From Phallusia mammillata (lineage: Eukaryota; Chordata; Ascidiacea; Phlebobranchia; Ascidiidae): a stretch of 64,000 nucleotides of DNA. The notes beneath the pieces are model-generated. The model worked only from the letters and a program-made list of their open reading frames with translations. It was not told the DNA's origin and did not search any database. Positions 15,001 through 27,700 of this stretch are shown here, piece after piece (within the stretch, counting starts at the first letter, position 1; every line of letters begins with the position of its first letter). The DNA lies in assembly GCA_003260075.1 (NCBI GenBank), contig QLIY01000269.1, positions 1 through 64,000 on the forward strand, written 5' to 3'. The position numbers and the translations under genes were made by a program.

Positions 15001-16895
15001 CTTTAATTTTTTTGGGCTTGTCTGAAATACTGCTACTGCTTTTCCTCTTTTGTTTGTTTTTGCTATTTAATTTTGTTCTTTCACATTTGTCTTTGGTATC
15101 AATAACTTTATCTTTTTTAGTTTTGTTCAAGCCTTGTTTTGAAGCTTTTAACAGCTTACTGTCTTTTGCCTTTGCTTGTTTTTTTGTCTCTTTAGTTCCA
15201 GTCTTTGTTTTAGGCTTATCCTTAGTGGCAGGTTGCAAAGTGTCAGTACTTTTCTTTTCTTTTTTCACTTTTCCAATATTGGTATTGTCCAACATTGATG
15301 GAAAAGTTACACCATCAGTGTCACTGTCAGTGCCAAAAAGTTCAACATCAGATATTTCAATACTGGTCTTTCCTTTGTCGCTGTCACTTTCCCACATAGT
15401 TAAATCTATCACACTGGCCACATCTGCTTTTGGGTCATCTTTCTTTGCAATTTCAGGATCCTTGTGTTTAGATTTATCAGATTGTTGTGAATTTTCTCCC
15501 AATTCCAGTTTTGATTGTGTGGAACTGTGACATGCTGAGACAGAAGTTGCTTGTTCAACTGAAGTTTTAGCTGTATCCGTATCCATATCTGAATCCACAT
15601 CATCTATTATAAGATCGGTGGCTGGGAGGTCTTCATTTTCTGAGGAAGCAGCTTCTTCCATTGCTGTGATTACAAAACCACTAGTTAATGAAGTTTTGAC
15701 AACATCTAAAATAAGTGGTATTAAATAAAAAAATATATTTGTGAACAAATCAGGTCCAAGCTCTTACATATTGTCTTCTGTTTATCTGAAACATCAGGGA
15801 CATCATAGTTGCACAATGGATCATACTCCAGGTCATTTGTTGGTCTTGATACAGAATGAAGATTGTAGTTAACTTTGGATGTTCCTTTTGGTTTCTTCTT
15901 TTGTGAAATTAACCTGTCAAATGCAGCACAGGAACTAACTAAAACTAGGAAAAGTATAGCTTGGCTGCTGTCACTGCAGTAAATCTTGCAGTTATACAAT
16001 TTCATTAAACTAAATTGAACATTACAGTGTACCTAAACTGTTTGTTTGAAGGTCCTTTGGCACCATGCAGAAATGACTTGTGGCTAGCCTTTTGGTGAAG
16101 TATGCTGTGGTCAACTTTGCTATGGTCTGTTGTAAATGTAAAGTTTACTAACCATTAGTTATAAATTAGAATTGCTAATTGACAAACATCAAGATAATGT
16201 GTGACTTTAAAATGGATATTAATTATCCATAAAACAAGAACAGCAACTAATGGTATGTTAACTTTTTCAAAGATACTAAAATGGAAAATATTGCAGTGGC
16301 TCTGAGCAGGCGGTACACAGACTAGTGGTCCACTGGATGTTCACTATATTAGGTGATAAATTGAATACAGTTGCATACATATGCTTTTGAATGGTGGCTA
16401 AAATAAAGGTGGCTAGAATGTTAAAATTGTTGAAAGGTCACTAAAATATTAGCTGTCAAACACTTTATGCCAGAAAATACAACATGTTGAAGCTGTACAC
16501 TTTGTGGTTTACCTGAGTTTGTAATTCCTTTGTATAAATCAGCTGCTGCTCCATATGGTTTGTATTCAGATACATTGACAATTTTAGCTTCATTGTCTTG
16601 GTCACATTCACTTTCACTTGACACAGAAATAGTAGGGCCACTGGCAATCTTACTTTTCAAAGTGTTAATTGCTTCATTGACTGCATCCAAACTAATTGGG
16701 TTTGATAATTTACTGGGACCTGCAAGTAAAATCCATTGTACATATTTTTCTTATTCAATACAACCACATACAGTCAGTTAACTCACCAGGAGTGTTGACA
16801 GCATGTCGAAACTGACAGTATGGTCGATCACATTGACCATCACTTCTTTGGGATGGGCAGCTGATGCCTCGAAAATAACCAAGATTTGGCAACAT
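9070..16895 (-). CDS. REXO1: RNA exonuclease 1 homologue (REXO1, DEDDh family)
   Basis: Exons (5' to 3'): 16895-16787, 16719-16513, 16126-16033, 15913-15768, 15705-14946, 14876-14720, 13932-13828, 13754-13635, 13292-13114, 12728-12593, 12429-12337, 12274-11920, 11802-11592, 11482-11374, 11203-11129, 11068-10961, 10899-10784, 9985-9847, 9775-9655, 9161-9070; about 1143 aa (human 1221). The N-terminus has a CCCH finger (C-P-S...C-x4-C-x3-H). The middle exon (15705-14946) is Asp/Ser then Lys-rich, probably disordered. Conserved blocks follow: [35 protein letters not shown] and a Cys-rich segment with CSRCG and YHWGRA. The exonuclease domain shows [12 protein letters not shown] and HDSSEDA, the DEDDh catalytic set. 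REXO1 is a nuclear protein that binds elongin A. The 11920/11802 junction has a weak acceptor and is the least certain; 14876 also lacks a strong pyrimidine tract. Confidence 0.93.
10293..10310 (+). other. Possible LTR-retroelement primer-binding-site relic
   Basis: TGGCGCCAAATGTGGGTG resembles the tRNA-Lys type primer binding site found just after an LTR. It follows a GC-richer patch (10185-10260) unlike the surrounding intron. No coding region of a retroelement remains nearby. The match is short and imperfect, so this is only a hint. Confidence 0.2.
10427..10579. repeat. Perfect 48-bp inverted repeat with hammerhead-like loop
   Basis: The arm at 10427-10474 is the exact reverse complement of 10532-10579 (48 of 48), around a 57-base spacer. 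The spacer contains CTGATGA at 10501-10507 and GAA at 10529-10531, so the + strand reads ...CGACGT, C, spacer, CTGATGA, spacer, GAA, ACGTCG.... This is the order of a type III hammerhead ribozyme with the arms as stem III and C10475 as the cleavage base. Stems I and II are poor: only a 4-bp GACA/TGTC hairpin is visible for stem I, and stem II would be mostly wobble pairs. Penelope-like retroelements are known to carry such motifs. It lies in the REXO1 intron 9986-10783. Confidence 0.7.
13334..13450 (+). repeat. tRNA-derived SINE fragment in a REXO1 intron
   Basis: GCCATAGTGGTCAGCG followed about 35 bases later by GTGGGTTCTAGTCCCATC reproduces the spacing of RNA polymerase III A box (TAGTGGTCAGCG) and B box (GGTTCTAGTCC). 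The acceptor-end sequence does not close into a tRNA and the anticodon arm is degenerate, so this is a SINE head rather than a working tRNA gene. It is on the strand opposite to REXO1. Confidence 0.55.
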
Positions 16896-18580
16896 TTACT
16901 ATTGGTAATAGGTATGTATCATCACTCAATGTTAATTTAACATTATCTGTAGTCATAGGCTAAAATGTACAGAAATGAAATCAATGCTAGAAAAATTTAA
17001 ACAGATTCTGGAGAAAGACTTTTTGTTCATAGAATGCTTTACAAGGTAAGGTTGTTGAAGATAAACGAAGCCTAATTGCTATATGTTTTCGGGGGGGGGG
17101 GACTTTTTGTTCATAGAATGCTTTGCAAGGTAAGGTAAGGTTGTTGAAGATAAACGAAGCCTAATTGCTATATGTTTTCTTTTTTATGTTATGCTAAAAA
17201 TCATCATTGTGGGTAATATACCAAAAAGTATATTTTAGCAGAGGACATGAGACAAAACATGGCCACTATAGTCAACTCAACTACCATTGTGTTGTCTTCA
17301 TTTGTGTAGTTCAATTTGTTAAGCAGGACTGTACGAGTGTGTTGTACAATAGCATAATCAATTTGAAAAAGGAATATATACAATTTTTACACAACATTAA
17401 ACCAGTTAATTCCCATTTCCCAAGCCTGCAGTGCACGTAATAAATAAAGATCGTGGGTAAACTCAACAAATGTCAAAAATGGGACTTTCCCATCATTGCT
17501 CGAGGGTACTCTTTACTTCACCAAGCGGTACAAAATATTTTCTCTTCTTGTCGTTTTATTTTGTTATTTCATAAACCAAGATTTAGAATTTTTAACCTTT
17601 CAAATTTTGGTTTGCAGATCCTCGGCATGATACGATTCCAGGGCAACAGAAGTTTGCAAAAATTAACTTTCTCATCTCTACGACAATTCCCCACCTCCCT
17701 TGGAGTTTCAATAAACCTTAAATTTAACCTTTTTTGTCAAAAAAACTGATTAATAAAAAATTGAAGGCAAGAAAGTCAGAGTGTCTAAAAGCGAGTTTAA
17801 CGATGGCTGCCTTAGTTGCGTTTCCGGTGTTATTTCCATAACCTCTGTCGCGTTTCTGAAACTGAACGGACTAAATGGCAGGCCTACCGGTTATAAATGC
17901 GTGATGGACGCGAAAATACGTGGGGATTTTTTACATCGTAGATGAACGTTTTAGGTTTTAATTGTGCAGTCATAATTTATGCCCATTTGTGCATAGTTAT
18001 TTGATAGCGCAAGTATATGTGTCAAAATTTGCCCCATCTTGCAAAATCTTTTGCCGCCGTCCATGACTCCACTTATTCATTACCCAACGTTGTAGAGGTG
18101 AAAGAAGTGTAATACAACAGTACCTACGCATTAATTCAGTCCTTGGAGTCCGTCCAAGGAATAGGACCTTTTTAATTCCAAATTCTAGCCCCTGTTTTCT
18201 ACTGTGGCAACATGATTACAATGCAAGACGAGCAATCGGATATTTGACGCGTGGCCCCCGGGGTCAGTAACAGTTGTTCAACTGTTACGAATATGGCCGA
18301 AACTGCAGCGGGCTAGTTGGCAAAACAAATACAGCGTTTGGGGTTTAACGATCGTTCTCCGACTGAGTCCAACTGTATTTATTATTTTTACTTTGCTAAA
18401 ACAAAGTGAAACACAATACGTACGGAATGTTGTGAACACATTGCGCCGCTTTTATAGGAGAGATGAAATTTGATCTCCAAACCACCCAAGACAGATCAGA
18501 CATATTATCTTTGACAGAACGTAATAATCGTACAGCAGTGAGACTGGTTGCAGCTTAGGTGCACAATAAGTAGGTAAAAC
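16896..18580. other. Divergent spacer between REXO1 and the 138-aa gene
   Basis: REXO1 starts leftward at 16895 and the next gene starts rightward at 18581, so this 1.7 kb holds both upstream regions. No TATA box or CpG cluster stands out. It contains a duplicated 75-base segment around a G11 run (17017-17180). A piece at 18000-18070 resembles the 8630-8740 repeat. No convincing coding exon is seen; the short frames at 17207-17749 have no family resemblance. Confidence 0.4.
17017..17180. repeat. Direct duplication around a G11 run
   Basis: GACTTTTTGTTCATAGAATG through GCTATATGTTTTC occurs at 17017-17090 and again at 17101-17180, differing by an extra GGTAA unit and one base. The two copies are joined by eleven G at 17091-17101. 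Confidence 0.85.
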
Positions 18581-20394
<1,814 letters not shown>

Positions 20395-20537
20395 AATCAA
20401 AGAAGTGTCGACATTTTTTTCGCGTTGTATTTTTTAGTTGACTGTAAATTTTGGTTATATTCGAGTAAACATGATGTTTCGACATCTCTTGTTATGTACA
20501 AATGAAAAGCTTGAGTACATACGAACTCATAGCCCAA

Positions 20538-20543
20538 AATAAA
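20538..20543 (+). terminator. Poly(A) signal of the 138-aa gene
   Basis: AATAAA 144 bases after the TGA stop, in AT-rich 3' UTR sequence. Confidence 0.6.
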
Positions 20544-20638
20544 AATTAAAGAAGCGACTATTTAGGTTTTGAGATGTGACCTAATGCGTGAGAAATGAGG
20601 AATTTTGGTTCGTGCGCATTTTTACCTGAACATTTTAG

Positions 20639-21020
20639 TAGACCTACCATATTTCGATCCCCAAAAGGAGGACACATTATTAAAAAGAACAAGAAAAAAT
20701 AATTTAAGGCCCCCCAAAAAATAAAAGCTTCAAAAATTAAACGATACACAATAGTTTCTTTAAAGTTTAACGTTCATCACACCACAACATTAAAATAAGC
20801 TTGTATTTAAAAAAAATGAAAACCGGTATTCTTTAAAAAATAAGCTGAAGATCTATATTTGGCTGTTTTCAAAGGCATAATTGTCACATATGTATTAAAT
20901 AAATCAGAAATTCCTTAAAAAGGAGGACATTTGGGCATTTTTTCTTGTCCTCGGAGGACAACTTGGTTTTTGTTTCAAAGGAGGACATGTCCTCCGAAAA
21001 GAGGACGTATGGTAGGCCTA
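20639..21020. mobile_element. GGAGGACA-family non-autonomous element, copy 1
   Basis: Ends TAGACCTACCAT and ATGGTAGGCCTA are inverted repeats. Inside each end lie CAAAAGGAGGACAC and GGAGGACATGTCCTCC. A second, shorter copy with an exact 8-bp target duplication is at 55408-55675, which defines the element limits. The target duplication of this copy is not clear. Confidence 0.7.
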
Positions 21021-21510
21021 ATCTTAGACAAGACAGTACATTGACATTTTCTAAATCTGAACAAGGTCAGCATAATTGAAATTCTAAAAAACTTAGTAAA
21101 TTGTAAGCCTTGAGGTTTTGGAACTAACAATTTTAAGGCTTATAAAATAATAAATAATCATATACTTCGCAGAATTTTTCGGAAAGACCATGCAATGTCT
21201 TGCATGCCGCTGCCTGGTATATTCCTCTACAAAGCAACAGATGGTAGACGCGGCCACGCATTATATATAATTATACAAAACTCTTTATCTACATATTTGG
21301 CTTTAGTTACTGGAATAAAATATTACCGGTCCAGTGGATATAAATGAAAACTTAATTAGCTACACACAGCGTGATAATTCAGAGGTCTTTACATAAGTAT
21401 TCAAAATGGGTTACTTGGCTGCAGTTGGTAAAATGGGGATGCTGTACAATGCCACTGCCAATACTGAAAAATTGCTTACCCCTGCAACTGCAACAGACTT
21501 TTATTGTGTT

Positions 21511-21680
21511 AAAAAAATATTTTGTGCAAAAACAAAATATTTTTTGTGCAAAGAGCATTTAGAGCAGTGTTGCTACAGGTAATCAAAATTTAAAATGTTG
21601 GGGGGGGGGAAAAAATATTTTGTGCAAAAACAGAGCATTTAGAGCAGTGTTGCTACAGGTAATCAAAATTTAAAATGTTG
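21511..21680. repeat. Direct duplication around a G10 run
   Basis: AAAAAATATTTTGTGCAAAA...GTAATCAAAATTTAAAATG occurs at 21511-21599 and 21610-21679, joined by G at 21600-21609. The second copy lacks an internal unit. Confidence 0.8.
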
Positions 21681-21699
21681 TTTTGCAAATATTTGATGA

Positions 21700-21705
21700 T
21701 TTATT
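21700..21705 (-). terminator. Poly(A) signal of BBS5
   Basis: AATAAA on the - strand, about 155 bases past the BBS5 stop. Confidence 0.5.
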
Positions 21706-21858
21706 TTATAAAAGTAAAGCATTTGCACAAAGAAAGAGTTGTTTTAAACACAGTATCTTAACCGCCACAAGGCTTGACTTGTGTACATTGGCTGAACCAT
21801 AAGAGCTTTGCATTATTCACAGTGAACTATCAGTTGTTAAAATTAATAGCAAAATAAC

Positions 21859-23580
21859 TCAGAAAATTTTCCATAGTGATTCCAATGTGTATCCAGGTTT
21901 CAAAGGTTCTATTGCAAGACCAAGTTCAGGGGAAAAGACAGGCTGAACAGGTTCTACTGATGGGTCAGTTGTTCCCATATCATCAGCATAGTAAGCAACG
22001 CAAGCATCTGATTTGATGCTGGTGTCAATATCAATATCTTCCATTACTGCAGCATTAATGATCTGTCCATTTTCAAGTTCCTCATCCACCTAAATGGGGA
22101 AAAAATGTTTGTTTTTACCAGGAAATTGTACCAAACCTGTAAAAAACTACATTACATTTTAATAATTAATGGACAAAATGACAATACATGTGTATATGGT
22201 TTAACCTAAAGAAAACATATTACAAACCCCTGAAAATATAAACAAAAAATTATTCAGATGTAACTGTACCGAGTTTACTAAAAGTGCAAACTTTAAAGTG
22301 TACCTTATTAATATTTTTTTCATGTTGCACTCCATATACTGGGCTTGATGAGTAAACTCGGTGAAGACTTTGAATTTCCTTGGCAGTCTCTTGTAATTTT
22401 TCAAGTGGATCAATGCGGAATCCAAGTACATAACCACCGCTTTGCCATGTGCTTTCAATCACCATCGCAAATCCAAATTTGGAATCCCTTACCTTCACAC
22501 TTTGCTATGAGAACAAGAATCTCACACTTGTTACTATTGTTTGAGTCTCATTACTAACATAAACAATGAACTTAAATGCCTTGGAAATGTATTTACTCAC
22601 AATTTGTAAGTAAGGAATGCTAACATTAAAACTTTCATTCATGTTTGCATGCCAGACAACACGAATATTGGTCACGAAAAATGTTCCAAGGTTTCCTTGA
22701 TCACTTGATAAGTTCCACACGCCATTGACTTTATCATATAGTTCTTCCTTTAAAACAACAGTTTATTAAATACATGTGAGATACAAAAGAAAAATGACAG
22801 GTAAGAAAGCCAAAGTGCACCTGAGGAAGGAGCTTCAATTGCTTATTTTGGATAAGTGCTCCTCTTAGCTTTAAATCTCTGTAGAGTTTGCTGGAATCAT
22901 ATGCTCTGAACAATTATTAATCTAAAGATCAGTTTGTTTGTTTTTGCAATGACACTTGGGTTACCTACTTAAAAATAGCTAACACAGTAACAAACATTTG
23001 AGTGTTGCAGGAACTATCACTGGTAAAAACAAATTCAAAACGATTGGTATTGCATTTGGTTGCTAGACACAAAGATTCTGTATTTCCTCGTAGTTTCTGC
23101 AAATGATAAAAATGCAATAACTCTGTTTACATGCCATTACCAAGATAGGCAATTCACTCACAGAACTTGTAGTTTTCGTAGTAATTGTAAGAACACAAGT
23201 GTATCCAATAGCTGCAATGTAAGATAGCACACAAAATAGAAACAATGGTTATTTTAACATTTGCATTATTCTGCTTACACAAATTTACTCTGGGAAATTT
23301 TAGGGAATGCCATATCAGCCTGAGGTTGGTAATCATAAGTTTTCCAGGTTTGCCCTTATTTCCTTTTGTATCCTCCACAGGGTGAAAAACTTCAATCAGC
23401 TCCTCCCCTGGTCGCATGTTCATTTGTCTGTATAATATTATGTTAAGACTTGACGCCATTTTTAAATGTATTAACGTCAATCTAAAAACATTTAAAACAT
23501 CCAAATCGTCTTTTCAACTGTGCCACCTACTGTTCTGTCAGATCAAAGCGAATATCTCGATCTTCCCACAACACTTCCAT
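21859..23580 (-). CDS. BBS5: Bardet-Biedl syndrome 5 protein (BBSome subunit)
   Basis: Eight exons join in phase: 23580-23531, 23427-23279, 23211-23162, 23096-22969, 22905-22821, 22747-22601, 22504-22304, 22089-21859, giving 346 aa (human 341). It begins [19 protein letters not shown] as in other BBS5 proteins. Two PH-like (DM16) repeats are visible: the first around [15 protein letters not shown] to NLRLIWHS, the second around [17 protein letters not shown] to [12 protein letters not shown]. The C-terminal part has [18 protein letters not shown] and [15 protein letters not shown]5 is the phosphoinositide-binding subunit of the BBSome coat that moves membrane cargo in cilia. Only about 180 bases separate its start from a hAT element, so the promoter is compact or overlaps the insertion. 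Confidence 0.97.
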
Positions 23581-23759
23581 GCTTGCTTCTCATGCAAATC
23601 TAATAACCTCAAAACCAAACCGTTATTTGTTACTGCAAAATCACAAACAAACAAACGAGTGAACGATTCAATTTTGTTTGCTGCAGCTTCTGTTGTTGCC
23701 GTGAGAATTTCATAAAGATCATAAAATAAGTTTACAATAGAAATTTACGCAATTTATAC

Positions 23760-24270
23760 CAGGGAGTCGAACCGCTTGTCATATGGGTTCAGGTTCGGTT
23801 CGGGTTCACTTGGTTTTGTTTTTAAGGGTTCGGGTTCGGTTCAGGTTTTTAAAAATGTATATTTTCGGGTTCGGGTTTTGTTCCGGTTTGGGCAAATTAT
23901 CCGGTCCGAACCGGTTTGCGGTTTTTAAACCGGTTTAAATTTTTATTCGTTTTAATTTAATCCTACCCATCATCTGCTTGGCCTTATCAAAATCCAAATA
24001 AATTTGCCCGTGTACTGTTATTTTTGACACACCCCGTAAGTGTTATCTCCTGTATTCTTTACTACGCTGTTTTGAAAAAAAAATCACCAAATATAAAACA
24101 GACTGCATTTTTTACTGGTTCGGTTCCGGTTCGGGTCCAACGCTAAACAAAATATGGGGTTCAACTCCGGTTCGGGTTTTTAGAAAATCATAATTAACGG
24201 TTCGGGTTTAATGAAATTAACCGCTCAAACCGGTTCGCTGGTTCGGGTTCAGTTCCGGTTAGACTCCCTG
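23760..24270 (+). mobile_element. hAT-type non-autonomous element, GGTTCGGG family, copy B
   Basis: 511 bp, nearly the same as copy A. Termini CAGGGAGTCGAACCG and GGTTAGACTCCCTG. The target duplication ATTTATAC is exact (23752-23759 and 24271-24278). It lies between the BBS5 start and the ZFYVE9 3' end. Confidence 0.9.
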
Positions 24271-24701
24271 ATTTATACCAAATCGGCGCACCACTTTTTC
24301 TGTCTACCAAGGCTGCCTGTGCTTCAACTGGAAAATATTAAATTAACAAAGACGTGCATATTAGACAAAATTTATAAATCTCGAAAAAGCAAGAAACAGA
24401 AGAACATAAAATGACAAATGAAAAACTTGTCAACAGGCAGAAAAAGTTTTCACCAAGCACTTAAAAATCAATGACAATGAGCAAACTGCAACCACTAATA
24501 GGTTTGACACAACACATAAACAAATGTACGTATTTACAAGAAAGAAGAAAAATGTTTACAAAAAGTTAAATTGTGGCTGTAATATTTTTGCACCGATTGC
24601 ACGTGATAGTTTTGTCATAAACTAACACAATCCACACAACACACTAAAGTAGCAAATGAAACTGTACTTGTAAAAGCAACAAAACAAAAAGAAAATGTAT
24701 G

Positions 24702-27700
24702 TCACTGTATGGTTCTCCAGCTTGATCGCATCTCAAGAACGGAAAATATTAGTTCGAAAACAACAACATCATCATCTGGTTGTAGGTGAGCAGAAGCATC
24801 ATGAAGAAGAAATACTAAATGTTCATCAAGTGCATTTAGGCAAGCATCAGGCAGTGGTAAACCCTGACTTCCAACAGCATAACCAACCTAAACAATAATA
24901 TTATAATACATTATTCAAAACCTTCTAAAGCTTAAACTGCATTATTATGTGGGCTCTTCCCTTAAGACCACGATTGTGACTTTACAGTCCATGTTAAGCA
25001 CAACCAAAAAACCATCAGACATGATGGACAAAACTTCCAATAAATACCTTTTTCACAACCAAATTGGGGTTATTATGCTTTATAGAATCGTGTATGAAAA
25101 ACCACACAGACAACAGTAAATGCAAACCACTCAACACATCCTTGTTTGCCGAAATAAGGAAGAAACCAAACAGTCGTTTTTGAGTATTAACATGATGAAG
25201 CATTTGCCGCCTTAATTGAATCACCCAAGCAAGGCAATTTCGGATACTTTGAGAATCACTGTAACCTACTAGATGCTTTCATTTTTCTTCGGGACATTAT
25301 TTCTGGACACAGATTTTACACCAAAATTCTGGACTTGTCCGAAAATATAGGACGTGTAACCCCATGATAACAGTTTTTGTGCTTCATTAAAATGGATTTA
25401 AAATGTACCTATCCTTTGAGCATTAAGAGTTTTATGGCAATTACATTGTCTTGCCCATATAAGCACAATACAAAGGCAACATATATTTAGTTTAGTACTG
25501 ATTTATAATATGCTTACATCATCAGGGTGAATGGTAAAACGAATTCCGATTTTAGTTTGTTTTGAACTACGCAGCATCTTCATGTTTGGTACTAAAGCTT
25601 GGAAGCAGCCATCAGCCATTTGCTCAGCAAGTCTGCTCATGTCAAGAACATCTCCAGTACTTTTGAAGAAAAAAACCTGAAAACACAGCTCAGTTGGACA
25701 ACAAAAACTTTTGTACATAACAGTTGCATTTAAATGAAATATTATTTGCAATAAAGTTTTGTACCTGATTCCACCGTAGCAAGGGGGGGGGGAAATTGAA
25801 ATATTATTTGCAATAAAGTTTTGTACCTGATTCCACCGTAGCAATTGCTGTTTTCCTTTCTTTTCACTTTTTCCCTGAACATTGTAACCCAAAATTCCTT
25901 CAAATGATAGAAAGTCTATGGGACTGGACAGCCTACAAAGCAATTTTAGGTCACATGGACAGCACTTGAAACCATTTATAAGTTACTTCTGTTTGTATCA
26001 TTTATTGAATATAAAAACTGGCATATATCTGTGAGCAATGCAACCAACCCAATATTAAACTTTGTGTCATCAGCAACCCATCTAAGCTCCACAAACTTGC
26101 AATTTGGTTTGGGGGGAGCACTGGGGTCAGCAGTCTGCAATAAACATTCAAAAAATGTCATGTTTCAATTTATATAGCATTTTTTCTTACTTTTTTATTT
26201 TTCCACGCTATTTTAGAACAAAACATAAAAATATGTTTGCATCATTAAGTGAAATTTGGGTCACATGCTGACAAACATAATTTAATGTATTGTTTGCACA
26301 ACATTGTGATGATGGTAAATATGAAAGTTGCCTCAAATATTGGATAACAAAGAACCATTCTTATTCATATGTCATGGCATTGCAGACATTTGCCAATACG
26401 AAATTTAGATCACTTCCTATATTTAACCTTTAAGATACTTACAGCTGGGGGCAGAGCTTGATCTGTTTGATTACAGTTAATCATAAAGTCATCCATGGCT
26501 TTTAAAGACTCTTTAAGGGAAGCCATTTTTTCTGGCAGGATTTGCACCATCACCCCATCTAGAAACATTTGGTTAAACAATAAAACATATTGTCATGGTG
26601 ACATATTTGTTGACATACCTTCAACAATGGTGCATCGGGCTTGTTGGGTGTGGCCAGACTTCAATGAACCATTAAACACCACAAATGCAGCACCTGTTTG
26701 TTGCTGTTGATCATGATTAGACTAAAAAAATAGAGCATTTGGTCTGATGCACCGTAAACATGTCAGGAGAAAAAAAAACTGAAGCTAGCATATTATATCT
26801 TATGGTCTGCATTAATATATGTTAAACTTACATTAATTTTGCCTCGATGAAGCACTTCAGTGCGATATGAAAGGTTGGCGTGATCTTGTATTGAAACAAG
26901 ATGAGAACGAAACTCGTCATTGTCAACAGAAAATGCATCTGAACCAAGTGCAAGAACATGCTCATTGGAGCTGTTTAATATCTTCGCAATGTCATTGAAC
27001 CTTTGAGATAGAAAGTTTAATGGATTGGAGCAAAAACTGAATATATATTTGCCATGTATTAAAGCAATAGCAGCAACAATATTTTACAATGAAATTGGTA
27101 CACAAAAACACTGAACAAAAAAAATGCTTAGTTATTAGGTTTTGCCCCATGGTTGTTTAAATATTATGATATGTTAATCCCTGTTAAAACGACACAATCT
27201 GACCTACCTGTTGGCTGGTATGTTGATCAAAATCCCATTTTCTTGAATAACCACTGACAAGCCAGGCACAGTGATCACTTTGTACTTGAAATTTCGGAAA
27301 TCACATAAAATGCCTAAAATCGTGTTTCCAACCTCAGGGTACACTGGACTTCTTTTCAAAAAGTTAACAAGGGGATATGGAAATTCTGCAAGAGCACTTA
27401 AACTTTACCAACATGAGCATGACAATTAGTTAAACAGATTTTACTTACGTTTTGTAGAAGCTCCCAATCCAATAAGTAATCGAGAGGGAAATAAACTTGC
27501 CCAAGGCTTCTCAGACTTGTGTACAAGCAATGCAAACAAAGTGGAAGAAGCTTTTACAGTAAGGGAAGAAAAGTAAGAATCTGCAAACAATTGGGTAACA
27601 AACTGCTCAGATATTGCCATTGAGTTTAATTCAAAATTTTAAATTTACAACTACTATTTTAAACAGTAACAGATTTTCACAGATATAAGTCCAAAATAAA

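Larger units (their letters stand above)
20395..21858. other. Convergent spacer between the 138-aa gene and BBS5
   Basis: No coding signal. It holds both 3' UTRs, an AATAAA for each gene, a GGAGGACA-family element at 20639-21020 and a short duplication around a G10 run at 21511-21680. Confidence 0.5.

Noticed and set aside
14961-15530. 189-aa open frame on the + strand
   Set aside because: It is the antisense of the REXO1 Asp/Ser/Lys-rich exon; Leu/Phe/Ser-rich composition is the shadow of that bias.
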